Origin: Carallia brachiata
Taxonomy: Eukaryota; Streptophyta; Magnoliopsida; Malpighiales; Rhizophoraceae
Length of the DNA: 64,000 bases
Assembly (NCBI GenBank): GCA_021464245.1
Contig: JADCRB010000070.1
Span: 1,224,509-1,288,508 of the forward strand
Direction: 5' to 3'
Program-made: the position numbers and the translations under genes
Shown here: piece by piece, positions 1 to 10,733 of the stretch
Layout: every line of letters begins with the position of its first letter
Numbering within the stretch: the first letter of the stretch is position 1
Notes under the pieces: model-generated
Database searches by the model: none
The model's input: the letters and a program-made list of their open reading frames with translations, nothing else
Told to the model about the DNA's origin: nothing

Positions 1-162
1 CACTTCCCCCCATAAGGCCATTTCAAATCAGTCATCTCTCTTCTCCACACACAAAACAAACACATTTCAAACACGCGCACGATTTCAGATCTGAGTGGCA
101 CCGACAACTGTGAACTATTCATCAGCAAAATCGTCAAAAACCCACGAGGCACAAGAACAGTA
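1..162 (+). other. Leader (5' UTR) of the first gene, cut by the window edge
   Basis: C/A-rich, pyrimidine-rich sequence leading directly into the ATG at 163 with no upstream ATG of note. It looks like a transcribed leader rather than a core promoter; no TATA box is visible, so the transcription start probably lies at or beyond the left edge. Confidence 0.5.
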
Positions 163-2085
163 ATGAACCAATCATCAACATCATCATCCAAAACCCACAA
201 GCAGAAGAAATGCTGCGAAGCTTTAATGCCACCGGAGATCACAAAAGTAGAAAACAGAGTGAAGAAGAAGAAGCAGCAGCAGCAGAATTTGAGAGACCCA
301 TTTCAAGATATCAGTAACAATTTAAGCATTGGCGGCGTTGATCATGGCACTCCCAGCAACATCTCTTCTATGTCCTCCATTGAAGCACCTAAGGGTTGCC
401 TCAGGTTTTTTCTACCTCACTCTTCTTCTTCTTCTGCTGTGAAGACTCCTCGTACTAATAGGACTTATCTTGGACTCATAAAAGCGAGAAGCTTTACCTC
501 TAGAACACCCAAATCGGCCCCTAATGTGAGACCCACAAGGGAGAATTCATCCAAAAGAACGGTTTTTCGAAAACCCATTTCTCAAAAATTGGAGAAAAGT
601 AAGGGAAATACTTCCCCATGCATGTACCAACGGCATTCTGGGAAAAAGTTCACTTCCGGGAATGCTGCAAAATCTAAAATTTCTTCGGTTTTAGGGTCCG
701 GTAGCAGTCACGGGATTAAGCTGAAGCCTGGGATTGGGGAGTCTAAACAGGTGGTAGTTAATGGAGTTTCTGACTATGATAGAACGAATTTGACTCCTTT
801 GAGCAAGGTGGCAAGTCGGTCTGCCGTGAATCTTGCCATTGACGGTGGGGCTTTGGCCCAGCATGGTGATGGGATATCAAATGCTGACATGAATACCGGT
901 GCGGCGGGTAGTAATACTAAGACCCCTCCAGTTCAGGCCTCAGTATCACCAGAGATACAATGTGGGTCCACTCTGGTGTCAACAACAACTGAAAAATCCA
1001 TGCCTGCTTGCTATGCTGCTGGTCATGTTCTGTCAGGAATTATTGACAAAAGGAAGTGTAGGCCAAGAGGCTTACTCACTGTAGGAGAAGCTAAGGCTTT
1101 GTGTAATTTTGATAGTGATGAGGATACTGATCAAGATAATGCCTTTGGGCTTGCAAACAATTGTGGTATTTCAATGTTGCCTCTGCCTACTGAGGCTTCA
1201 ATGCGTTGGCTTTTATCGTCTTGCAATGAGGGGGATGGGGATCAAAAGGAAAAGTCTGAGGAGTCATACTGTCCTCAGAGATTGGAGGAGAGTAATGCAC
1301 CCAACTGTTCATCCCCACCTTGCAGCAGTGGTCTTTCATTGTACTTGTGCAACTTCACCAAAGAAGAAGATAGGAAGAACCATTATGATCTTGATGGCAA
1401 GGACTCTCCGTTTTCCATAAGCTCGGCGGATGATGAAAATGTAGTTCAAACCCCCAAGTCTAACTCCAGCTCAGAGAGACGAGTTGCCATGTTATTATTG
1501 GGGGAAAATAAGCAAAACTTTGGTTGTGAACTCGATTCAGTGGCTGAGCATCTTAGGATGGCTAGTCTATCTCCTAGGAGCTATGAATCGATATGGGACC
1601 CAAGAAGTTCAATTTTTCAGTTTGAATGCTTGAATGCACCATCTGATTCTGTCGATCTTTCCCAGTTTCAGAAAGTTTTAGACGATCGAGCTTCTTGGTT
1701 GTCAAATTCAACGTTGGCGGATGTATCACAATCTCAGATGAGGATATCCTGGAGGGAAGGACTGGTGAGTCGGATTTTTGAGCTGGATGAGATTGATTGT
1801 TGTAGATGCTTATCTGATGAAGAAGATGATGCCACTTGCTACAGGAATAACCCCTTGAAACCTGTTCAGAGCCCTGAGTTCAACGTTGGTGTGAAACATG
1901 ATCAGATTCCCAGCAACGCCTTTGGATCTACCGAATTTTTAATTGATAGAAATGCAAAGGAGGAAATTCTTTCTCAGGAACCATGTTCATGTGCAGAGTC
2001 TATTAGCACCGATGGAGGTGATCTGGTTCGGTCAGATGACTCAGATTGGGCCTTGTGCTACAAGAACCAGTTATTTAAAGTATAG
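163..2085 (+). CDS. Ser-rich uncharacterised plant protein, 640 aa, single exon
   Basis: A long open frame in one exon, with an A-rich context before the ATG and a stop followed by a T-rich 3' UTR. The protein has no signal peptide or membrane segment. It starts with a Ser/Lys/Gln-rich stretch (about residues 1-45, with a short poly-Gln and basic runs KKKKQQQQ that could be a nuclear signal), continues Ser/Thr/Pro-rich, has acidic patches near residues 315-325 (DSDEDTDQD) and 560-570 (DEEDDATC), and ends in a defined tail, SDWALCYKNQLFKV. I recognise no enzymatic domain. Codon use is normal for the window and the frame is intact, so it is very probably a real gene. It may correspond to the unknown protein upstream of the LEA gene in the Arabidopsis block, but that is a guess from position. 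Likely a disordered nuclear or cytoplasmic protein. Confidence 0.85.
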   Translation: MNQSSTSSSKTHKQKKCCEALMPPEITKVENRVKKKKQQQQNLRDPFQDISNNLSIGGVDHGTPSNISSMSSIEAPKGCLRFFLPHSSSSSAVKTPRTNRTYLGLIKARSFTSRTPKSAPNVRPTRENSSKRTVFRKPISQKLEKSKGNTSPCMYQRHSGKKFTSGNAAKSKISSVLGSGSSHGIKLKPGIGESKQVVVNGVSDYDRTNLTPLSKVASRSAVNLAIDGGALAQHGDGISNADMNTGAAGSNTKTPPVQASVSPEIQCGSTLVSTTTEKSMPACYAAGHVLSGIIDKRKCRPRGLLTVGEAKALCNFDSDEDTDQDNAFGLANNCGISMLPLPTEASMRWLLSSCNEGDGDQKEKSEESYCPQRLEESNAPNCSSPPCSSGLSLYLCNFTKEEDRKNHYDLDGKDSPFSISSADDENVVQTPKSNSSSERRVAMLLLGENKQNFGCELDSVAEHLRMASLSPRSYESIWDPRSSIFQFECLNAPSDSVDLSQFQKVLDDRASWLSNSTLADVSQSQMRISWREGLVSRIFELDEIDCCRCLSDEEDDATCYRNNPLKPVQSPEFNVGVKHDQIPSNAFGSTEFLIDRNAKEEILSQEPCSCAESISTDGGDLVRSDDSDWALCYKNQLFKV

Positions 2086-2559
2086 TTGTTTCTCATTTTC
2101 ATTCCTTAATTGAATAGCTGTTAGTTCAGGGTGACCGCTTTTCAGAGGAGGTTCTTAAAGTCTGTTATTGTACGCTAACATTTTCACGATCTATGCATTA
2201 CTCTGGTATCTTAATTGTTTATGAATCACTTGTCACTCTGATATCCAGGTCCGGTTGCATGTTTCTCTGTTCACCGTTTCTTCAGTTTTTTTTTTGAAAA
2301 AAAGTAAAAATAACTGAAGGAAACATATAAAGCTGCTTGTTGGAGGTTATGGCACTAATAATCGCATTTAGCTAGTTCCCTTGTATGATGGTCACTGCTG
2401 ATTACTCAAGATCAATTCGAGCCAGCTATGTCCCAATCTTTTCAGGCAAATATTGCGTTGGATATTGTCTGTGTAAAAAGCATTCAGTGAACTTGAGAAT
2501 TGCTTAAGATTATTGAGAAAGTGAATATTCATGGTTGGCCAGTGGGTGCCTTACAGTCT

Positions 2560-2970
2560 GTTTGGTTTTGGCGCGAGAAAAGGTAAGAAAGAAAGCACAA
2601 AATTCAAGGTAGAATTCGTCGTTTGGGAATCATGGGAAAATGGTTTGGCAGAAAATGGCACATAACTCTATGTGTCAAAAAGTATGTAAAACCAATTGGG
2701 AAGAAATAAAGAAAAAGTATGTAAAACCAATTGGAGAGAAATAAAGGGACCGAAATAACTTTAATTTTTTAATTTTATTCAATTTATTATTTAATAATTA
2801 TAGGAATTTTATTGTAATTTTAGTTATAATTTTTATTTTCTCAACATTTTGTCATATAATTTAAATATACAATTTTATTTTCTCATTATTTTCTTATACT
2901 TTTATTTTTTCACAATTTTCTTTCTGACAATTTTTTTTCTTACTAAAATCTGACAATCCAAACAAACCAT
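2560..2970. repeat. AT-rich dispersed repeat (family C), copy 1
   Basis: The right part (about 2780-2970) is related, in inverted orientation, to 7453-7640: both finish with a polypyrimidine tract and a terminus reading as ATGGTTTGTTTGGATTGT, or a close variant, on one strand. The left end (near 2562, GTCTGTTTGGTTTTGG) resembles the reverse complement of the right end, so this may be a short non-autonomous inverted-repeat transposon of about 400 bp. No target duplication was identified, so the boundaries are approximate. Confidence 0.4.
2677..2746. repeat. 35 bp tandem duplication
   Basis: Two head-to-tail copies of a 35 bp unit beginning AAAAAGTATGTAAAACCAAT, at 2677-2711 and 2712-2746, differing at only a couple of positions. 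It sits inside the larger AT-rich repeat that ends near 2970, so it is probably a local slippage duplication within that element. Confidence 0.8.
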
Positions 2971-5721
2971 AAAGGACTTTGCTTGAAACATCATCTTCTT
3001 TTTCAGAGCAGACAATTTGTCTGGTGGTTTGAGAAAAGCAGGAAGATAGGCCCCGTTCCAGAACAGAGAAATGAAGGGAAGATTGAAGTGTTCTGAAGCC
3101 AGGCTGCACTGCATGTCTTACTTCATTGCTCAAGTTTTTGTGTCAGAAACGCTGGAAGGCACGAGAAAAAGGGTCAAAGTGATGGGCTTATAAATTTTGC
3201 CTGGATGCATGTCAGGGGGACCCTTTTTTCGTTTTTCTTTTTGACGATACTTGAGGTGATGGCATTGATGTTTGGTTTGAAACTCAACCAGAAATGGTCA
3301 ATGCCCTACGAAGATGCCCTTTCATTTGAAGACAGGTTGAGGAAATGTTGATTGGGGAATGCTGTGTGGTGTAGGAGAAAGCATTTAATGAAATGAACCA
3401 TCAAGCTCTGACATGCTAAGTAAAGAATTATGGGTCTGACAGGCTTGCTAAAATCAAGTTATTGTGTTATAACAAACAGCGAGGTTCAGGTATTACAGCT
3501 TATGGCTAGTTGGGCTGACAACGACCTTCCAATAAGAAAACTGCGGAAACAATTGACTGTCTAATGTTTTGAACTAATGCCCATATTCTGCACTTGAATC
3601 CGAAAGCTAGGTGTCCGGACCTTGGCATTGATTCTGCAATAGAAGGGTTGTGACAATAAAGATGAAAAACCCTCTATCGTTGTCTGGCTTCCGGATGACA
3701 TATATCGTGACCATTGAGGAATACAAGAAAAATGAACTGTGTGGAAGAAAATAGCATTGTTGTGGATCTGCTAGATAAAGCCTATCAACTCAGATACAGA
3801 TCATTCATATCTGCCCATATTGGACTGGAATCAGGAATCTTTAATTGATCAGGGGTCACTTATCCACTTCGCAGTTCTAGTTTCTTAATTTAAAATGGAA
3901 TACGGATCTGGAAACAAAAAAGCTGTTAACTAGCCAAACACTAGTTCTTTGATTAGACCTACATCTGTGTCATGAAAATGAAAGTTTATAATCTTATTTT
4001 ATAATTATATCTCTAAGGGCTGCTAAGCTTATAATATTATTTTATAATTATACTAGAAGCCATATTATTTAATGTTGGTCAGCCTTATCCTTTGCTAGTT
4101 TAGACCGTATTGTCAATAAATTGGTGGCAAAGACAAAGATTTTCTACCTAACGAACAATAATAAGAAGATAACAGAATTTGGAGAGTTTCCATATAGTTT
4201 TTCCACCACTTAATGCCTCTTTTTAATTGAATCGTTACACCATACATGTATTGATTAATCGTGGGACCAGTCAATTTGAGCTTCATCGAGCTTATCTAGA
4301 TTCTAGAGTAGTTTCCAAGTCTCCAAGTTGGTTTTTAAACAAAAGTTTTATTTGGATTACACCTGCTTTTTTGTTGACAAAATCCAATTAGAACATCATA
4401 TGCACTTACCAACTCTGATCATTGTCATGCTCTTGTGCATATTGGAGACGGCATCTTTTTGCAGAAAGACAGAAAATTGTGATCTTAAGCTTTCATTTAG
4501 TATCAACCCTCTTGTAGAAGTTATGACGTGGGATACTTTTATTTATTTGTAAGTGTCACTAGTGGAAGAAGTCTTCCAAGAGGATTAGGTTAACCAGAAA
4601 GCCCAGCTGAGGGTATAATTAGTACAAGACTTCCCAGATATGCCGGCTTTGGTCTGCCAGGGACTGTAGTGACGAAGAATAAATGCATCTACCCACTCAA
4701 GGTTGGCAGCCATGCTTAGCATGTAAACTGTAGAGTAGACAAAATTATTGGCTAGTTATTATGAGACAGAAAGTCAAATGGAAAACAACTATATCTGCTT
4801 TTAGTTTTTTTATTTTTCTTCCAAAAATAAGAGGGAGTAGGTGGAAACATTTATAGATGATTGGACTATCATCCTGGAAGCTGCTGATCTAGAAATTTCC
4901 TTTTTTCTTTTTTCTTTTTTTTGTCTGTATAAGGAGAGGGAACACCCTGTGGGGAGGGAAGAAGATCAGGACTAGTGGAAGTTCGAATTCTCGCACTGAG
5001 ATATACGCCTCAGTGTCATTAGACAAATTAACTTGGTCGTTTGATTAAATAATTTTCTTTTCTCAATGTTTGAATCCCTACAACCACTGCCGGCCCCGGC
5101 TGCGGGTCACGCAGGTGACTTGATATGAATAAATGGTGGACCGACGTCGAATAAACATAATTAACGTAAATATATATATCCTAGCTTGACCTGGTTATCA
5201 ACAAAAGGAGAATATGCTTTTTACCTCCGAAAACTTGTAGAAAAGTAAAAAAGAATGCCAAAGAAGGACAAACAATGGTGTTTTTGGTCCATAAGTTTCT
5301 AATTTCTTTTGCATTTTCAATACCAAATCTAATTTTTAACTAGAATTAATTACACTTAAAATTGTCATTTTCTTTTTTTTTTTTTCTTTTTCCTTTCCTT
5401 TGATTTTCAGCGTACTGCATTGTTACTCATTTGTGCGCTAAGGTCCATGATAAAACTTGAAGTGCTTGACTTTTGGTACCCTCGTGAAAGGAAAAAAAAA
5501 AAAAAAAAAGTCTCAGTCACTGTCAAACTCGCCAAACCCCATGAAAACGTGTCCCAAAGGCTATTTGAAGAAATTCAATAAGCTTCAATCCAAACCAATT
5601 TACTTAACTAATTAATCTTTGTCTTTCTCCTACTATATCATAACATCAGCAATCAATCAGTAAGAGAGAAAGAGGAGAAAGAAGGAAGAAGAAAAAAAAA
5701 AAGAAGCAGAAGAAGGAAGAA

Positions 5722-6096
5722 ATGGATGGGCTTATACCTCTGGTATTCAAGGCAATAAGGAAGAACAAAATCCGGCGGCAATATGAGTTTCTGTCATCTG
5801 GGGCTGCTCGGACTCAGAGCTACAACGTTTCAGTATCAGACTTCGACAATATTACTCCTCCTCATCATCATCAGAGGAGTGCTAGTGAGCTGTACATGAT
5901 CAAACCTTCAGCCGAAACCAACAACTACAACAACAAAGATATTATTGTGAACACAATTGCAGAGGCAAAATTGCACAGGCGTGGCATGTCCGTCGAAGAC
6001 CTGTCTGCCGCCGCAGCCAGTGGTGATTCTCCGCCGCGACAACAACTTGTGAGGTTCAGAAGCCTCAGAATGTTTTCATGTGTATCAGGTGCATAG
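5722..6096 (+). CDS. Small basic plant protein, 124 aa, unknown function
   Basis: A single-exon frame starting MDGLIPLVFKAIRKNK, after a strongly purine-rich leader (about 5650-5720) typical of a plant 5' UTR. The protein has a short hydrophobic/basic N-terminus, an Arg/Lys patch (KNKIRRQYE), a His run (about residue 49), and two motifs seen in small dicot proteins of this kind: RSASELYM and HRRGMSVEDL, each with a Ser in an RxxS-like context that could be phosphorylated. It ends RFRSLRMFSCVSGA; the Cys near the end is not a canonical lipidation box. I recognise the general family look (small stress-related or uncharacterised proteins) but cannot assign a function. No signal peptide. A real gene is likely because of the ordered motifs, the normal leader and a length typical of the class. 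Confidence 0.75.
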   Translation: MDGLIPLVFKAIRKNKIRRQYEFLSSGAARTQSYNVSVSDFDNITPPHHHQRSASELYMIKPSAETNNYNNKDIIVNTIAEAKLHRRGMSVEDLSAAAASGDSPPRQQLVRFRSLRMFSCVSGA

Positions 6097-7002
6097 CTAG
6101 TCCATCCATCTCTAGTGGTATATCAGATAAATTAATGTTGTCACGACATCTTTGATTATATTTCTTTGAGGATCAATTTCGACAGAAAATATAAAGGATG
6201 TCCTGTTAGCTGAAACAATTTCAATTAATCTTGGACATACATTGTTAATTTTTTTTCATCTTATAATGCATGATTCTTGTTAGTCGTCTGGCCTTGCTGC
6301 TGTAAATATTGCTTTTGAAAAGTTGTTGTGCTTTTATTAATCAGGGAAATGGGTTTCATACAGATTGCATTTTGTTTCGGTGTTTCTTTCAGCCAGTAAT
6401 CTTTTTTTCTTTCCTTTTTTCTTTTTGAGTACTTTTGATAATTTGATGCAAAACAAAATCTGTGTAAATTTTGCGACAAAGTGATACAAATAATAATGAA
6501 GAAAAATGGAAATCACTCTGAAAATTTTTAAACAAATACCCTCTAACCTTCAGCTAAGTACAACAAAACAAAACTGAGAAAGTTGGTCCACACATAAATC
6601 CTGTCAGTGCATTAGTCATCAATTATCAAAGTGGTAGTGGTCAAGACGCGTAGCCTACCAACCAAATTGAAATTTATTCATCTTTGGATCTTTATTTTTT
6701 CCCCCAAACTGTAGCTTTCCGGGTAGATGTAGAATTTGAAGCATCCACCCACCCAAAAACTGGATTTTTTTGTCTCTCTTTTGTGTTTACTGTTAATTTT
6801 CTTTCGTGTTTAATGTTTAACTTTTTGTGAGTAAAAGGAACAGAAATTGGGCTTTCAGATGTCCAATTTTCCTCCATCTATGTCACACCTGTCATTGCCC
6901 AAAAGAAACAAATTAAAACTTGTAGCTCAGCTAGTTTTTTAGGCTATAAATTTGATTAATATTAAAATCATTTTCAATGCTTAAAATCTCAAGTTTAAAT
7001 AT

Positions 7003-7024
7003 TATATATATATATATATATATA
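7003..7024. repeat. TA dinucleotide microsatellite
   Basis: About eleven uninterrupted TA units in AT-rich spacer. Likely polymorphic; no function inferred. Confidence 0.9.
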
Positions 7025-7452
7025 ACAAAGAAAGGATGCTAACTTTAATAATTTTCGTGCATGTCTCACATGCCTCACTGGCCCCATGAACCAAATGACT
7101 AAAATATTCGCATTGACTATGCTCCAATAATTCAATTTGGCTTGTTGTAAATTTTACTCACCACTATTTCTCAAAAAAAAAAAAAAATAATATATATCTC
7201 TGGCCTCCGACGAACCAAACAGCAGGTAGCTCGCTAGATTGATTGAAGTTTAAAGAAAAGAAAAAAAAAAAAAAGTAAAAAGAGAGACACTGTCGGCGAT
7301 ACCTCCAAAGCAAAATGACGAGATCGCGAGAAGAGAAAAATTGCCTCTTGGTGTATTTCGTTACCGTTGGCATCCACTGAAATCCAAATGAGCCGAGAAA
7401 TTATTATTTTTTTGATTAATTAGCACTAATTAGAAATTAAACTCGAGATATT

Positions 7453-7640
7453 TATGGTCTATTTAGATTGTAAAATTTTAGTAAGAAAAAATTGTGAGAA
7501 AAATTATAGTAAGAAAAAAAGTTAGTGAAAAGAATTGTAAGAATTTGTGAAAAAGTGAAATTATATGTTTTGTTATTTGAATTGTATAAGAAAATTTTGT
7601 AAAAGAAAAATATAATTAAAATTATAAAAATACCTTTCAG
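7453..7640. repeat. AT-rich dispersed repeat (family C), copy 2, inverted relative to copy 1
   Basis: Begins ATGGTCTATTTAGATTGTAA and continues with short GTAAGAAAAA-like purine-rich motifs. Its reverse complement lines up with about 2780-2970, including the terminal segment. Another AT-rich, purine-biased stretch at 37690-37925 ends with a similar TTTGGTTTCATG terminus and may be a third member. Probably a short non-autonomous DNA transposon remnant. Confidence 0.4.
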
Positions 7641-8917
7641 TGAGTTGAAATTGAGGCAAAAGACAAAACGGAATTATTTGAGGCTAAGTTGGTAATTTTA
7701 TCTCATGAGTTTTTTATTTTCCCTTTTCCATTCAATTGCTTTTTGTAATTTTTTAACAAATTGCAGAATCATCTGCTTTTCTCATGCGTTCATTTTCTCA
7801 TTGTTTCCAAATGCATGAAAATTTGGAGCTCTCCTTCATTTTCTTTTATAACACCCACACCCAACACACGGTTGATCTTAAAATTGACTTCAATTTTAAT
7901 TAAGTTATATCACATTATTAATAATAATAAATTATTAAAAACTAATCATGAAATTATTTTTTTATTATTAAAATTAGACAGATAATTTTCAATCATAATA
8001 TATAAGTGTCATGACTCATATACGAGTAATATAAATTTTTTTTATTGATAAAGAAAATGACTTTGACTTCTGTACGAGACCAAAGAAATGAAAAACAAAG
8101 AGTTTTAACGCCCGGAGGGGTAATTTCGAAGAGTTCAGTTTGGTGTATACATGATATCATTTAGATAGTATACATATAAAATATATTTTTATGATAAATT
8201 TAACTATTTTTACAATAATAATTATTTTTTTGTAATAAAAAATTACGTATTAATTTTTTATATTATATTTTATTAATTTTATTGTAAAACTAAATAAATT
8301 TGTCATAATATATATATGACAACTAAAATATAGATTTTGAATTTCGAAGAAGAGAAAATCCGCACAAGATTCTCTCAGCTCCAAGTAGATAATGCCTAAC
8401 TTCAAGCGCCCATTGCGTCTGATGTACGAATTCAATGTCGTCCCTGATTGCATTCAGCAGAAGAGAACTAGCCTTCCCATGCAAGATTAATCTCTACGAC
8501 TCTGATTCAAAAGAGTTATATTACAAAAGCCCAGAAATTGGACATGGACTTAATATCAGTTAAATATTAACTTTAACCCTAATTGTAGTTGATATCCATC
8601 ATTTATTTAAAGCGTGTAAATTGTAACTAACTGTTAGGATTCAGCAATATGGCTTTTGTCTCTGCATCAATGTAAGTTTTTTTAAATTCAAATATCACAT
8701 TGCAAAAGAATTAACATATACAAAAAAAACTACACAAAATTGAGCCGAAGGATTAATCACTAAACAAAACTTTCTTCCATGTACTCGCATTTTTTATTCT
8801 GTTTCCACAATTTAGTATTTTTTTTTTATTAAGAGATCCGTTAGACTTTTATTAGAATTTGAATTTGAAACTTCTAAAATAGAAATATAAAACTAATTGT
8901 TGAGATATCTTTTACAC

Positions 8918-9400
8918 TGTATTTAGATAAAGTTCTTGAGAGAGAGGAAAGTGAGAGAGAGGAAAGTGGAGGGGAGGATCATTAGAGGAATAGAATATTT
9001 TTTATCCTCTCTTGTATTTGGAAAGAGGTGATGGGAGGGAGAAAAATTATATTAACTTTTGTTTAGAAAATGGTGGAAAGTGGGGAGAGGAATAAAAATG
9101 TATTGAAATACAATTTTATCTTTCATAATAAATTCTATTAAGATATTTTCTTTAGGTAAAATTGTAATTTTTAAATTATATAAGGGTAATTGAGCTATTT
9201 AATAAATTTAGTAAGAAAACTAACAACTTTCCTCCCATTTTTTAGAAGATTGGTTTTGGTAGGGTAGGGAGAATTAGGAGAATTAGAAATTTTCCTCTCT
9301 CCCACTTTTCAAATATTTTCTAAACACAACAATTTACTTTAATCCTCTCACTTTCTTTTCTCTCTCCCCATTTTTCCTCCTCCCAAACACAGTGTTAAAG
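8918..9400. mobile_element. Inverted-repeat element (family B), copy 1, about 480 bp
   Basis: The left end (ACACTGTATTTAGATAAAG, then GA-rich tract) and the reverse complement of the right end (ACACTGTGTTTGGGAGGAGG, then GA-rich tract) form imperfect terminal inverted repeats of well over 60 bp. The middle is AT-rich and non-coding. A second copy in opposite orientation lies at about 51550-52035; the two share the interior segment containing TTATTATGAAAGATAAAATT. No transposase is encoded, so this is a MITE-like non-autonomous element. The terminal CACTG recalls hAT-type ends, but no clean target duplication could be fixed by eye. Confidence 0.6.
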
Positions 9401-10142
9401 AACACAATTTAGTATTTCTAACGTCATCATCACATTTTTTGCTTAAACTTCTAAAAAGATCCATATATGATCTAAATAGTGTAATAATTTCGTCAATTAT
9501 GTGAGGAAATTATTGGAGTAGATAAATAGTTAGAGTCTTGAGGACATTCCAATGCTTGAAAATTTATATCTTTATTTTCAAGATTTCAAATTCTAATAGG
9601 AAAAAAGACTATGAGATTTATAGTAATAAAGAGATTTACCCTTATGATAGAATTTATAGCATAATGCCCTCCTAATAGAAAAAAAAAAAAAGAAAAGAAA
9701 AAGAATAAATGCTTGGGTCTGCTGGACTGCTGCTGTAAATTTGTATGTTGGATATGTTGAATAAACACGCACACGGCAAAAATTGATGTATGTTTGCGTT
9801 GAAGACCACCGTATTTCACGCCTGTATCCTACTCTTTTGATTCAACGAATGCTCTAATTCGTAATATAAGTCGGGCAGAAAAGCACAGCAAAGCGATGGG
9901 AAAAGACAAAAGCATCAACATTGGATAACGCATCGGCACCGCATGGTTTCAATCGATTTCTTCTGGATGCAATGACGTAAAATTATAGTTAAATGTCGAT
10001 GCTGCCGGATTTGTTGTAGAATCCAAAATGCATCTACGGTGAAATGGGGCAAAAAAAAAAAAACTAATACTGTTAAGTTTAAGAACCAACGAAACGAGAT
10101 GTGCCGAAACGAGGTCATTAATATGTCGTTATTTTTTAACAA

Positions 10143-10145
<3 letters not shown>

Positions 10146-10176
<31 letters not shown>

Positions 10177-10177
10177 G
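10146..10177. repeat. ATA/AAT trinucleotide microsatellite
   Basis: Roughly ten perfect AAT units followed by an imperfect unit in AT-rich spacer. Confidence 0.9.
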
Positions 10178-10634
10178 TAATAAATTTTTAATAAATTTTT
10201 TTTTTCATAAATATGTTAGTTATAATATTTATAAATTGAGACTCACTTAATTTGTGAGTAATATTCTTATTTGATCATTCTCATAAAGTGAATTCATCAC
10301 TTGAATATTATTAAGTGCAAGTAAATCTTTTTTGTACTTATTTTTAGTGTTAAGAGTCTAGAACTAGAACTCGGTAACACCTTAAAGTGGAGGTGAGACA
10401 CAATTGATCTAAGGAGGGAACTTGAACAGTGGTTAATGAGGAAGGGAGCACGCAATAATAATATTGTTATTATCATATAGTCGCCCCTCACATGAAATAA
10501 AGGACTTAAAACTCTTATTATTTTTTGCAAGATTAACAAGAGCGAAAAGGAAGTCGATACAATCAAGGACTATGGCGTTTCTTCGTAGAGATCACCTTGC
10601 CGTTCGAGGGCCAATCTTGTTCAGTTATCCGCAC

Positions 10635-10646
10635 ATATATATATAG
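10635..10646 (+). promoter_or_regulatory. Probable TATA box of the downstream Cys-rich gene
   Basis: ATATATATATAG lies about 90-100 bases upstream of the ATG at 10734. It is followed by a purine-rich leader with no further ATG that is not quickly closed. Position and context fit a plant core promoter; the transcription start would be near 10670. Confidence 0.45.
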
Positions 10647-10733
10647 AGATACGCATATGCATGCAAATTGTCCCTTCAAGAGAGAAGCCAAGCCAGGGGG
10701 AGAGTCAGAGGCGAAGATTAATTAATTGTAAAG

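Larger units (their letters stand above)
2086..5721. other. Intergenic stretch: 3' UTR, AT-rich repeat, no supported gene
   Basis: After the 3' UTR of the first gene (to roughly 2.3 kb) the sequence has moderate base composition without convincing coding frames. It holds an AT-rich repeat copy ending near 2970, a 35 bp tandem duplication near 2.7 kb, a short doubled AT-rich motif near 3.98-4.06 kb, and a polypyrimidine run just before the next gene. The open frames of 60-75 codons here have no recognisable content. Confidence 0.6.
6097..10633. other. Intergenic stretch rich in small repeats; no supported gene
   Basis: After the 3' UTR of the small basic gene the region is AT-rich, with poly-T and poly-A runs and several repeat copies (listed separately). 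Open frames of 60-77 codons on both strands consist of homopolymer-encoded residues (Phe, Lys, Asn runs) and carry no recognisable motif. Less AT-rich islands at about 8.35-8.48 kb and 9.8-10.05 kb may be decayed gene fragments, but I could not identify them. Confidence 0.6.

Noticed and set aside
4930..5150. GTTCGAATTCTCGC, a tRNA B-box-like motif, and nearby GC-rich segment
   Set aside because: No matching A-box at the right distance, no A-tail or target duplication; not called a SINE or tRNA gene.
7164..7373. Frame with long Phe runs
   Set aside because: Encoded by poly-T/poly-A tracts; not a gene.
8340..8480. Moderate-GC segment that reads in one minus frame as ASSLLLNAIRDDIEFVHQTQ
   Set aside because: Too short and without splice support; possible gene fragment but family unknown.
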